From: Armillaria gallica
Lineage: Eukaryota; Basidiomycota; Agaricomycetes; Agaricales; Physalacriaceae
Reading direction: 5' to 3'
NCBI GenBank assembly: GCA_037576215.1
Contig: JBANDB010000006.1
Span: forward strand, 4,216,001 to 4,280,000
DNA: 64,000 bases
Within the stretch, counting starts at the first letter, position 1; the number at the start of each line of letters is the position of its first letter. Of the stretch, positions 1 through 10,217 are shown in pieces. The notes beneath the pieces were generated by a model, which was not told the origin of the DNA, did no database searches, and saw nothing but the letters and a program-made list of their open reading frames with translations. Made by a program: the position numbers and the translations under genes.

Positions 1-292
1 ACTTTTCGATCCCATGCACCACAAATCTCATGTCAGGGATGGGAGGTGATGACATTGAATTTGATCTGATATTCAGGGAATCCTACATGGAACTGGAAGA
101 AGTTCAAGGGCATTCTGAAGATCTGTTGAAATCTGCCTACCAAGTTCTCAAAAAGAAGCAACTACCACTGCCTAAGCAATACTTCTTCCCTATCAGTCAT
201 AAGGAGACAAAGTTAGGAAAGCTACCTCCATCACCTTGCAAGGTGTGCAGTAGTCCTAAGTACTGGGACAAAGAATGTCCCCACTAGGACAC
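1..292 (+). pseudogene. Gag 3' fragment of gypsy element A
   Basis: This is the end of a retrotransposon Gag reading frame; the rest lies before the window. An open frame runs to a TAG at 285-287 and ends with a zinc-knuckle-like motif at about 237-281 (C-x2-C-x4-Y-x4-C, read as CKVCSSPKYWDKEC). Position 9 of such CCHC knuckles is normally His; here it is Tyr (codon TAC, one C-to-T change from CAC), so zinc binding is probably lost. The frame stops at the insertion point of element B and continues in the same phase after 10,222 (DTYLEQAKRKMAL), which shows that both parts were once one gene. The TAG is one C-to-T change from CAG. Confidence 0.8.
288..292. repeat. Left target site duplication of element B (GACAC)
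   Basis: GACAC directly precedes the left LTR and is repeated at 10,218-10,222 directly after the right LTR. A 5-bp duplication is typical of Ty3/gypsy integrase. Confidence 0.9.
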
Positions 293-693
293 TATTAGAC
301 CTGAACTCCTATCAAGGATAAACACCAGCTGTCTCGCGTTCGGGCAGTCACCGATGAATTCTTTAAAAGATAGGTGATCCGACTAAGTCTTTAGTTCTTA
401 GCGAGGAATTAAGCGATAGTTTTGGTATAGATTAATGTTAGCTCAAGGCTGGGGTACATACAACAAGAGCTACTACTTAAATACTTGGAGTGAGGGTCTA
501 TGCATAGATCGTCCATGAGAGGTTGGAGCTGGCACACGTAATATCGAAGTGAGAGCATGCAGCATCAAAGAGATAACATGGGAATGCACAAGATAACATG
601 AGAACATTGCACGGTTACCCCTAGCGGTGGCCCAGACCGGTCTGGTGTGAGAGATAAGATAAGATAAAGGAAAAAAGTGAATAAATCATAACA
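293..693 (-). repeat. 3' LTR of element B (left copy)
   Basis: 401 bp, matching 9,817-10,217 in the same orientation. It is the 3' LTR because the coding strand is minus. A purine-rich tract abuts its inner edge. Confidence 0.93.
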
Positions 694-703
694 TTACCCC
701 CTC
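694..703 (-). promoter_or_regulatory. Polypurine tract of element B
   Basis: On the minus strand this reads GAGGGGGTAA and touches the TGTTATG start of the 3' LTR. That is the position and composition expected for the plus-strand DNA primer of an LTR retrotransposon. Confidence 0.75.
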
Positions 704-728
704 ATTAAGGCAGGCATCCCAACTGCCG

Positions 729-2600
729 TTAAGCTGGCTCTCCACTGTTTGGCTCGACATGTTTATCATACCAGTTGATTTCCCAGTATTCGTCAAAGAG
801 TTTGGCGTATTGTGGTAGTTCATGTTCATAGTACCACGTTTCCACTGGTTGTCCGAATTGTGGGTGTTTCCCTGGTCGTACAAGGTATTGCCATCCTTTG
901 CGAGGTCCCCAAAGTTCTCTGTCTGGTCGTTCAGCGGTGATGATGATGGTCATGTTTGGTTTATCGGTTGCGACGAGATCAATGTGTTCCGTTAGGAACT
1001 CCTTGATCAGCTCGTCTGCATCCATGTCGCTTTCCCATACCCAACTGTTTGATTCTGGACTGTAGCCCTTCCACTTGATGAAATAGTCCATTACCGTCCT
1101 TGGCGGTTCCCCTTGCCTTCCTTGAACCCATTGTTGTCTACTGTTTAGGACTTTTTCGACTTCATAATGTTCTTCACCATCTATGAGGTCTGGTGGCAGA
1201 GGAGGGGGTTGTTCTTGGTTAGGGAATGCCGGTGGAATGTATGGAGTCAGTAATGATTTGTTGAACATTGGGTGGATTTTCCAATTGGCCAGTAGAGACA
1301 GGATGTATGCGGAGACGCCTTTCTTGCCTTTGATCTCAAAGGGGCCGGTTTGTTTGTCATCAAGTTTTTTCTTGGGTTGGGGGAGATGAAGGTTGGACAT
1401 ATTGAGCCAGACTTTATCGCCTACTTTATACTTGATAGCTGAGCATTTGTTTTTGTCATATTGGGTTTTCATTTGTAACGCAGCCTTTTCGAGTGATTTT
1501 TTGGTGGTGGTGTGGATCTCCTGCATCTTGGAAATGAAGGTGTTAGAGGCAGGGGTGTGGAATGGTGCGGCAGGTTTTGTTCCTGGTAGTACTGTGAGGT
1601 TATAGCTGTAATTAACCTCAAATGGGCTTTTGCCAGTGGAAGAGTGAGTGTGATTATTGTGCGCAAATGCAGCGAGGGAAAGCCATTCTGCCCAGTTGGT
1701 CTGGAGGTGGTTAACAAACATGTGAAGGTACTTTTCAATTTCTTGATTGACCCTTTCAGTTTGCCCATCTGTTTGGGGATGGTAAGCGGTCGAGGCATTG
1801 CCTTTGATCTGAAGGAGGTCGTAGAAATCTTTCATGAACTTTGATACAAACACGGTTCCCCTATCTGAGATGATGACCTAGGGCATTCCATGCTTGGTGT
1901 ACACCTCGTCGCATAGGATTTTTGCCCACCCTTCTGATGATAGTTCAGTGGAACATGCAATGGGTATAATCTCCTTTGAGAAATGGTCGACGATAACAAG
2001 GATGGCATCATGACCATTGCTCTTGGGTAACCCTGTCACCATGTCCACCAAGATGTGGGTCCATGGACAGGAGGATATTTCGTTGGGATGGAGAGGTGCC
2101 GCTTTAGCTTGAGTGCCACTCTTTGTTTGCTGACAGGTTTCACAAGCCCATACATAGGCTTCAATATTCTTCTTCATCTTTGGCCACCAGAACTCTCGTA
2201 ACACAAGCTCTTTGGTTTTTTCAATGCCTGGGTGTCTGGCAGTGACATGGTCGTGAGATCGGGCAATGATTTCTCCATGAAGTGCATGGTCTCAGGGAAC
2301 ATAGATCCTGCCATCATACCAAATGAGCCTGTCCTTCATTTTCATGCCACAATCATGATTTACAGAGCTGGCGACGGTATTGTCTCAAAGATGGACGTTT
2401 CTGGTGGCGGCCTGTATGCCTCGATAGGTTTCCTCGATAGTGGGCATAATCATGGCCCTGAAATGCTCTGGGGACAGGACTACCACTTGATCATTGTCAT
2501 CCTGTCCTTGATTGTGATTTGCTCATTGAGAGAGAAGGTCGGCTTTCTTGTTGGCGGTCCCGGCTTTATGGTGAAGGGTAAAGTGATATTCTGCCAGCTT
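729..2600 (-). pseudogene. Integrase with C-terminal chromodomain, element B
   Basis: The integrase would insert the element cDNA. From the N-terminal side: an HHCC zinc domain (CETCQQTK at about 2,130-2,155, preceded by an H-rich stretch with stops near 2,230-2,600), then the catalytic core with an Asp in ILVDMVTGLP, the second Asp in ISDRGTVF (about 1,860-1,890) and Glu in QTDGQTERVNQEIEKYL. After the core comes a GPFEI-type SH3-like segment and then a chromodomain, EVEKVLNSRQQW to FIKWKGYSPESNSWVWE, at about 1,010-1,170. The C-terminal 374 codons are open (729-1,853). A TAG in place of the Gln expected before VIISDRG (around 1,878) breaks the frame just before the second Asp. The chromodomain suggests targeting to marked heterochromatin. 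Confidence 0.88.
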
Positions 2601-2606
2601 GGTGAT

Positions 2607-4430
2607 CTATTGAGCTTGTTGTCGATTTACCTTCTGAGGCTTTTGGAAGTACTGGAGGTTCTGATGATCTGTCCAGATCTCAAAGTCTTGGTATGCGCCC
2701 ATCAAGTAGTGCCTCCACTCTTCGAGAGCAAGCATGATCACAAGAAGTTCCTTGTTATAAATCTCATAGTTACATTCAGTAACTGAGAGGGATTTAGACA
2801 GGAATGAGACTGGCCTCCACTTGCCATCTTGTTCTTGGGAGAGGACTGCGCCAATGGCTCCCTCGCTAGCATCTGCTTCTACCCTGAACTTTCCTTTATT
2901 TGTCGATGATATAGCGAGCACAACGTCCTCAGCTAATTGCTCCTTCAATTGCTTGAAGGCCTCCTGCTGAGCCTTGCCCCACTTCCACACATCATTGCCC
3001 GTTAGTTGGGTCATCAGCCTCACGATTTTGCTGTAGTTCTTTATGAAATGCCGGTAGAAATTGGTGAACCCCAGAAAAGATTGAAGTTCCTTTTTCTTGG
3101 TCGGTACTGGCCAGTCGAGGATGCCTTTGATTTTAACTAGGTCCATACAGATACTGCCTTCGCTGATGATGACACCCAGGTACTCCGTTTCCAGCACCTC
3201 AAACTCGCACTTCTTGGCTTTAAGAAATAGCTTGTGTTTTCGCAAAGTCGCCAACACCTCTCACGTAATTCGACGATGTTCCTCCTTGGTCTTGGATATG
3301 ATGAGGATATTGTCGAGATAAATGGTGACTTTTCCAGATGCAATGAGATCCTTGAAGATATCATTCATCATCCATTGGAAGGTGGTGGGCGAATTGGTGA
3401 GTCTGAAGAACATGACCATTGGCTCATACAAGCCATGATTAGTCCTGAAGGCTGCCTTCCACTCATCCCCCATCTTGATGCGAACATTATTGTATCCCCA
3501 CTGAACATCCAGTTTGGAGAAGTATTTGGCGCCACGCAACTTGTCCATGAGTTCCAAGATTAGAGGAAGTGGATACCAATTTTTAATTGTCATCTCGTTG
3601 AGCTTCTGATAATCCTGGATGGGTCGTAGCTTCCCATCCTTCTTTTTGATGAAGAAGAAGGGTGAGGCCATAGGTGACTTGGAGGGTTGTATTCTTCCAC
3701 TGGATAGGTTCTCGTTGAGGAACTTGTCCAGCTCTTCCTGCTCCGCCCAATTGAGTGGATAGACCTTGCAGTTGAGAGTAGCATTGGCATTTGGAATGAG
3801 TTCGATTGCGTGGTCCCAGGGCTTCAGCTCCAGGAGTTCATCAAAGTTTTCCTTGTCAAATAAATCCTTGAAGTCCCTGCACCATTTGGGAACTATCTCT
3901 TCGAATGTTTTGGCTTTTTTCTCCACATTAGCTTTGGCTACGTGTCGCATGGCCCTGACGTGAATAGCTTCTTCAAAGCTTATCGTGAGAATAGTGTTGC
4001 CCTCTTCAAGCTCCTTGTCCCACTTATTGTATGGATCCGCATCTGGTAATGGAATTGGGATATGATGGCATTGGCATCGGGCGAAGGTCATTTTTCCAGT
4101 CTGCCAATTGACTAGCAGATTGTGCCTTGCTAGCCAATCATGCCCGAGAAAAACATCTTGGCCCTGCAGGTCGGTGATGGCCAAATCAATGCACTTGGCA
4201 TGATCCCCAATAGTGATGCGTAGGGTTGTGAAGGCAGTGATCTGTCCTGTGCTATTTTTTGATCTGTCCACATTATAGACAGTGATGGGCGCTGCCATCA
4301 TGTAGGTAGGGAGATTGTGTTTCTTAACAAAGGCTTGGCTGATGGTGCTGCTAGTGCAGCTGCTGTCAACTAAAGCCGAGGAGGCAATGGAAGTGTGACT
4401 CCCTGGTATCCTGATCCAGATGTCGGTCAT
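2607..4430 (-). pseudogene. Protease, reverse transcriptase and RNase H of element B (dead)
   Basis: Minus-strand pol core. The aspartic protease site reads LVDSSCTSS at 4,359-4,367, where retropepsins have D-S/T-G: the Gly is now Ser. The RT palm includes KKKDGKLRPIQDYQKLN, FSKLDVQWGYNNVRI and the catalytic box YLDN (3,309-3,320) where YxDD is required: the second Asp is now Asn. The RNase H segment (about 2,650-2,910) keeps VEADASEGAIGAVLSQ, YNKELLVI and WTDHQNLQYF. A stop lies near 3,259 between RT and RNase H and another ends the frame at 2,607. Both active-site losses are single G-to-A changes at a CpG that spans two codons. The protein cannot have been active as read. Confidence 0.9.
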
Positions 4431-4523
4431 CAGAGCTTTATCGCCCCTGTTTTGCCAGCAAATATAGTGTCTGGGCTGTCAGAGTTCATCCATCCAATCC
4501 AATGCTCTGATGCATGTGGCTGT

Positions 4524-5107
4524 TCACAAACCTTCAATCATCTCATCAACTACTTCCTCCACCCGCGTCTTATGGATCCAGTTTTTTAAGATCGCCTTGG
4601 CTTCCGATTTGGTTTTCGCCTCCTTGATCCCACGTAATGTCCATTCTGCCTCAAACAGCTTGAGCCATTGGCATGGGACCTTCTCAGTCTTCACGCTGGA
4701 ACCTGATGGTTCTGCTACCGTCGACTGGGTCATCTCAGATGCTACAGAGGGTTTTTGGTTAGTTTTCTGATTTAGTTGGAAACTGGTATCATCCTCGTCA
4801 TCGGGAATCTCTTCAATCTGTATGGAATGCCCCCTCTTTATTGCCTGGGTGCTAGTGGTTTCCTGTCCTACAACTGTCTTGGTTGGGGCCATTGCACATC
4901 CAATGGTTCTTGCCACATGTGTGTCTTTGTCAGGATCACCCGTGGGGGTGTCACGCCGATCCTCATTGGAGGAATCGGATTGCGGCAAGCCTGTCCTGAC
5001 CTTGGAGCCTCTCCTAGGAGCAGTGGGCTCGACCTGCACCGAATGAATGGACTTACTGGCCTGGCCTGTTTCCTCGGGACTATGCAAGGTTGTTCCACCC
5101 CCCACAG
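4524..5107 (-). pseudogene. Gag/protease linker of element B, distal part
   Basis: An open minus-strand frame of about 190 codons, rich in Ser, Thr, Glu and Lys, with no domain I recognise, ending in a helical segment (WLKLFEAEWTLRGIKEAKTKSEAK). It lies between the Gag knuckle and the protease. Its upstream edge is the border of solo LTR C1. Removing the LTR and one copy of the duplicated target joins it in frame to the stretch beginning at 6,766 (…GRGP then VGGGTTLHSPEETG), so it is a piece of the same polyprotein and not a separate gene. Confidence 0.7.
5104..5107. repeat. Decayed target duplication of solo LTR C1 (ACAG)
   Basis: ACAG before the LTR pairs with ATGG after it (6,766-6,769). 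Both are one CpG transition from ACGG, and the host frame is restored if the original site was ACGG. Confidence 0.65.
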
Positions 5108-6765
5108 TAATGAGCCTCCAGGCTCTGTATGCTCAGAATTTGCGGATTTTTCCTGCTAATTAACGCTACTGTCCCTTCAACAGACTTTCAGCAAACCAAT
5201 GATTGCACACTCACTGACACCACTTTTATCCTATGGCAACCACTCCTTACATGCTTTGTTATCCATCCCATCTTGTCACACATCATAATTGCTGTACTTC
5301 ATCACAGCAAGGCACCTTCAATCGACAATCATCCCAATACAGAATTGACACATCACTCAGAAGCACCCAGTTGACGCACTCATTGATCACTTAATGAAAA
5401 TGACGTGATTGATGCGAGTACCCTCCCAGCTACGACAATAGCAGCTACGGCAACTACAGACCGTGTTTACTAAGGCTGTTACTTTGCCAAGGCTTCAAGA
5501 AAATGTTACCCCATGCGTACTCCTCAGCACGACGACTATTGCTCAACTAATCCGCAGCTAAACAGCACCTAACAATCCGTGCATCGCTCAATGACCCCAT
5601 ACGGTTCGCACCCATATGTGGCAACATCGACAAGTTGCTGTTACTTTAGAAGACCAAGAACCATATGTTTCCTATGACTTTTACAAAGCCAAGGCCTTAC
5701 AGCCTTACTAAGTCTCGCATATTTACTCTATTTATAAATTCGTACTTGTAGTATAAAAACTAGCTAGAAAACGTAGTTACAAAGCAGTTCATCTCCAGTT
5801 GACCCCAGACTACGTCAATTATTGTCACGCTCTAGTCTATCGCCAGTAAACAACATTTATTCACTGTTCTATGGCAATATACCGTTTGCACCAGCATATT
5901 CTTGATCGCACGTCGACTCTTGAGCTCACCAGAGCTATCTCATGGTTTTAACTGTGAAGAGTCCTTCGCTATGCACTCTTCGCTCTTAACACTATTGGTG
6001 CACGCTCATACTGTGCCAATACGTGATCGCTGTGCTATACCTCGCCCCTGTTATCTTTTATAGGCTGTCATCATTTCACTTTTGCCATCGTTATCGTCGC
6101 CCACTTGGGTAGTCTCAGAGCAGACTTAGGATCAGTTTCAGCCGGTTTTCGTATAGTATCAGTCCCCCGAGTGGACTTGAAGGTTAGTTTGACATAGGAT
6201 AGGATTGTTTCAGTACCAGACTAGTTTCGACATTGACTCAGCACCATTGCATCGTATAGGACCAGTATCGCCACCAGTTTTTGTAGTTCCACATTTTCTC
6301 TAGCCAGCCCACCCTCAGCACCTCGTTCCACGTTTATTTCGCCACTCACAGTCCCCATGCCGTTTTCTCATCGCCTCGCTCACCCATAGACTATAGCAGA
6401 CCATTTAGTCTATTCTCCATCGTTCACCCCACTCCGGTTATTGTTGAGCAACGTTTTCTAGTCTCACAGCACATTTTCTCATACAGATTTGTGGTATTAA
6501 CGTCATACCTGTTTTTGTTCCCTCTCATTTCGAGAGATCCCTACTGGCTTGAAGCCATAGCATTTAGTACTCGACTACCAAGCAGTACTACTTCGCAGAC
6601 TTAAAGTCGCAGTGTATTCTTGCATATAAAGGAATTGTTCTACTGCACGGAGGTGCCCCGAACCACTCGCACACACGATCACCTTGATTGCCGTGCTACT
6701 ACGTTAATTAACCAAGCTCATTCCGAGTTGGTGTTGCCGTTGCCACGGAAGTCTGAGGCCCATCA
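5108..6765 (+). mobile_element. Solo LTR of gypsy family C (copy C1)
   Basis: A 1,658-bp repeat that also occurs at 30,464-32,136 (same orientation) and 41,980-43,715 (opposite orientation). It starts TAATGAGCCTCCAGG (TGATGAGCC in the other copies) and ends GGCCCATCA, so the canonical termini are TG…CA. The third copy sits as the 5' LTR of element C, with a primer-binding-site-like sequence next to it, which identifies the repeat as an LTR. No internal element sequence accompanies this copy, so it is a solo LTR, probably left by LTR-LTR recombination. A TATA-like GTATAAAAAC lies at 5,751-5,760. It interrupts the Gag-Pol frame of element B. Confidence 0.85.
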
Positions 6766-7439
6766 ATGGGGCCTCTGCCGACCTGGTTCCAGCCTTCGTC
6801 TTGCTGCTGGCTCATGCTCCAGGGACTCTTGCAATGCTGCTGGTCGTCAGACCACACCATCAGTCTGCTGTGCATGGTGTTCATGTCTGTGGGGCTCTCT
6901 GCCCCATGCCCAGTGATGGCTGTCACCTTTACTTGTGCCCTGGCAGGTGGCTCTGTCAACCCTTTGAGTGTTTCTGGCTCTTTGTCTGCAGTGTTTCCCT
7001 TGCTAGGGGCCGCTTCTCCAAGGGGGGCACTAAGCACTTGTTCCCTTGCCCCGTCCAGTCACTTATTGGGTGCTGTTATGATGGGTGACACTATGGTGGG
7101 TGCCTTTTTGTTCACTACTTTCGCTCATGATGAGTTACTTGCCAAACGTTTAGCCAGTTGTGCAGTTTTGGGGTTGGCGGTCCCAACTGCCTGTTTTGAT
7201 TCTTTCTTGGTTTCCATCCCGGTAGTGAAGTCGCAGAAGGGTATATTCGAATGTGCGTTATCAACTACAGAAGTACAATAAGCCTGACTAGCGGGTGACG
7301 AGTGCATACCAGATGAAACTAAGTCCTTGGCCGAGTCAGTCGAATTGTTTACTGCTTGGCCCTGTCTTTTACCTCCTCGACCTTCGAGTCTGTTTTCTCG
7401 TTTGTTGCTACATGGTCCCAGTAGTAGTTGAGGCATCAT
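6766..7439 (-). pseudogene. Gag C-terminal/linker segment of element B, proximal part
   Basis: Minus-strand coding remnant downstream of the Gag knuckle, low in complexity (Pro, Thr, Ser, Gln), with several stops and frame changes between about 7,040 and 7,440. Its last codons before the solo LTR (QVGRGP) join in frame to the segment at 5,107. The opposite strand has a 171-codon open frame over 6,766-7,281, which I regard as a shadow. Confidence 0.6.
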
Positions 7440-9629
7440 AGTGCCTCTTCCTTCATCTTCGGGAACTTAGGACAGTCCTGCTTGAAGTGTCCAATTTCAC
7501 CGCATTGGTAGCACTTCGCCTTGGCGCATATCTTATCGATTTCCATTGGCATGCCTGATCCTCCTGGTGGTTGAGCAGCACGCCTTCTTTACCTGAGCCA
7601 TCATCATCTGGTCAATGCCAAGGACCCCCACTTTGAAGGCTAGTGACTCGAATTGCTGGAAGAACAAGTCGCTGTCAGGGAAATTGCTCTGTCAGAGCCT
7701 CTCCCACTGCGTGAACTTGATCTCGGCATTGGCATCCTTCCAGAATCATCGTCTGACCTCTTCCACAAACTGCTCATAGGCCAGATAGACCTGGTCTCCA
7801 TTGGTGTTCCTTTCCAACTCTCATGTGCATAGTTCCCACCATACTTAGGCATCTTTGCCGAATCATGGCATGCAGAAAATGACTTTATGAGGATGGTACC
7901 GGAAGTACTGGTTGAAAACCGAAAAGTACATGTCGCACTGCGAGAAGAATCAGGCAATGTCATTGGAGTCGCTGTTAAAGTTCTCAGGTTCTTTGACCAT
8001 GTTGGGCTTCAATGCTGCCCATGGTCCCTGGTTGTCTTCAGCGAGGGTCCATGGGGCAGGAGGGTCTGGTGGTCCTGGTGGTGGCGGGTACTGGGGTGGC
8101 GCCCATCTCTGAGGAATGACAGGCAGTGCCGGTGGTGGTCCAGGCAGCGGTTGTGGCTTGCCAGGTGGCTGGGGTGCATCTGATGGCCCTGTGCCATCAT
8201 TGGCGATGGCAGCAGTGAAGAGCCTAGGCTGTCCTTGTGTGCCTGGTGGCCCATATCCTCGGGGGTATGCATAACTCGGTCTTGCTGGTGCATAGCCCAG
8301 TTCCCACCTCAGGTAATCAGGTACGGCGGGTTGTGGCAGAGATACCGGTGGTTCATCACTCATTGGTTCCAGCATGTACATCATCGGTGGTAAATTGATC
8401 TGGGGTCGTTGATATCGAGCTGGTACCTGAACCTGACGATCTTGATAGATCATATTGTAGGCAAGGCAGGCAAAATGGGTGGCTTTTTCCTTTAGAATAT
8501 AGCTATATCCATAATAGGCATAATCAATTCTGGCAGGGGTCTTGGCCCAATCCTGGTCTGCCACTAATTCTTCCCTAAAGTGATTAAATAATTCTTCCAG
8601 AGGCGTGCGGCTGAGCACGTCAGGGACCTGGACCAGTTTGCCTGTCAACAGGAGGTAAAGGGCCTGGCCAATTGTTATCGGGGTGGTCGGCTGGGGGAGT
8701 ATTCGGGATGGGTGGTGTGGGGACTGGCAAGGGGGAGGGACTTCCTCCTCAAACGATTCCGTTAACATACTCCTCGATGGGGAGCATCTCAGTCCTGGCA
8801 CTGTCAGCGGAGTAGTATGTGGTTTCCCCTGTGCTATCGGGCTCCCATGGTGTGATCCTTCCTGCCCGCTCATTGACTCTTCTGAATGCTGCTGCCTGCT
8901 CTCGCTCTGCTTGCCTCCTGTCCCGACCATACTGATTGAGCTCTTCCACAACATCGATGACTGATCTCGGTGGCTCCCTTCTCCTTCTTGGGATGTTGAG
9001 TCTGGCCCAGGCTTCTTGCTGGGGAAACTCTGGTGTAGACTCCCTGGTTGGTTCTGGGGGAGTGGGGGGTCGTGTTGTGATTCGTACTGGCTTGTCCCAG
9101 TGTATGACAGGATAGTCAGGGTCTGGCGTTCTGGCTCAATATGGGTTTCCTCAACAGGGGAAGAAGGCAGTGTAGGGTAAAATGAGGTTGTCCCAGACGA
9201 GGTCGAGCTTGGAAGTGGAGCTGACGAAAATGTTGTGGGGCCCAGTGGTGGTCGGGAGAACTCGGTCATTCCTAGTACGACTGCTGGAAGGTTGCTCGGG
9301 GGCTGGGGAACTGCATGGGCTTGTTCTTCCAAGGCCAAGTCTGACAAGGTACCTTGCCATGTCTGCGGCAGAGGGAGGGGCTCATGCTGGATGGGGGGTA
9401 GTGCCGGTGGACTCATGATGGGAGGAACCGTCTGAAGAAAGCTGGATAAAGGGGAGCCTTGCTCCGGCAACACTTCCATTGCTTCCCTCTTGAATGCCGA
9501 CCTCCACCTCCCCAGGAACGTCTTCTTCATCTCTCCTGTTGAAGACACAAGGGTGCTTGTCGAGCGCTGGTGCTCAGCGCGGTAGGGGTGGGTAGAAGTG
9601 TGCCGGTGGTGGCTGCTGTGGGAGGACAT
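7440..9629 (-). pseudogene. Gag of element B with CCHC zinc knuckle
   Basis: Gag would package the element RNA into particles. The first 559 codons are open (9,629 down to 7,950), starting MSSHSSHHRHTSTHPYRAEH: Ser/Pro-rich N-terminus, a helical block near codons 325-400, then a Pro/Gly-rich stretch (about 8,040-8,350). The capsid-like region begins around 7,960 (EPENFNSDSNDIA, then FFSQCDMYFSVF) and is interrupted by stops. A CCHC knuckle (CYQCGEIGHFKQDC) lies at about 7,470-7,515 and is followed by a TGA. The start fits the distance from the 5' LTR at 9,817. Confidence 0.8.
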
Positions 9630-9816
9630 AGTTTATCAGGGGTGGGTAGTTGTTCTATCGGATACGAGAGGTTACTCTATAATGGAATAGGATTGCTAGC
9701 CTGAGGTGGCTACATAGAGTGCTGTGCCAATGGCAAGATAGACTGCAGATAAAAGTATCTCGAGTGTCGTTGACATGTAGGCTCCGGTTAAGGAGCAGAA
9801 AAAGCCTCGAGCTAAA

Positions 9817-10217
9817 TATTAGACCTGAACTCCTATCAAGGATAAACACCAGCTGTCTCGCGTTCGGCCAGTTACTGATGAATTCTTTAAAAGATAGGTG
9901 ATCCGACTAAGTCTTTAGTTCTTAGCGAGGAATTAAGCGATAGTTTTGGTATAGATTAATGTTAGCTCAAGGCTGGGGTACGTACAACGAGAGCTACTAC
10001 TTAAATACTTGGAGTGAGGGTCTATGCATAGATCATCTGTGAGAGGTTGGAGCTAGTGCATGTAATATCAAAGTGAGAGCACACAGCATCGAAGAGATAA
10101 CATGGGAATATGCAAGATAACATGAGAACATTGCACGGTTACCCCTAGCGGTGGCCTGGACCAGTCTGGTGTGAGAGATAAGATAAGATAAAGGAAAAAA
10201 GTGAATAAATCATAACA
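9817..10217 (-). repeat. 5' LTR of element B (right copy)
   Basis: 401 bp, the partner of 293-693. In coding orientation the bases just inside it are TTTAGCTCGAGGC, with no TGG start as in a usual tRNA primer site, so priming may be unconventional (a self-priming or internal-tRNA scheme) or the site has decayed. Confidence 0.92.

Larger units (their letters stand above)
293..10217 (-). mobile_element. Ty3/gypsy LTR retrotransposon B, nested in element A
   Basis: A full-length LTR element of 9.9 kb (about 8.3 kb without the solo LTR inside it), coded on the minus strand. Two 401-bp LTRs bound it and a GACAC duplication flanks it. In coding order it holds Gag with a CCHC knuckle, protease, reverse transcriptase, RNase H, integrase and a C-terminal chromodomain, the order of chromoviruses. 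It has several stops, a mutated protease site and a mutated RT site, so it is dead. By eye the two LTRs differ at about 22 of 401 positions, about 21 of them transitions. The LTR in coding orientation begins TGTTATG and ends CTAATA, so the usual terminal CA is TA in both copies. Confidence 0.93.

Noticed and set aside
6766..7281. 171-codon plus-strand frame with hydrophobic stretches as a membrane protein gene
   Set aside because: It is the mirror of the Gag linker of element B, overlaps the solo LTR border and has no homologue I know.
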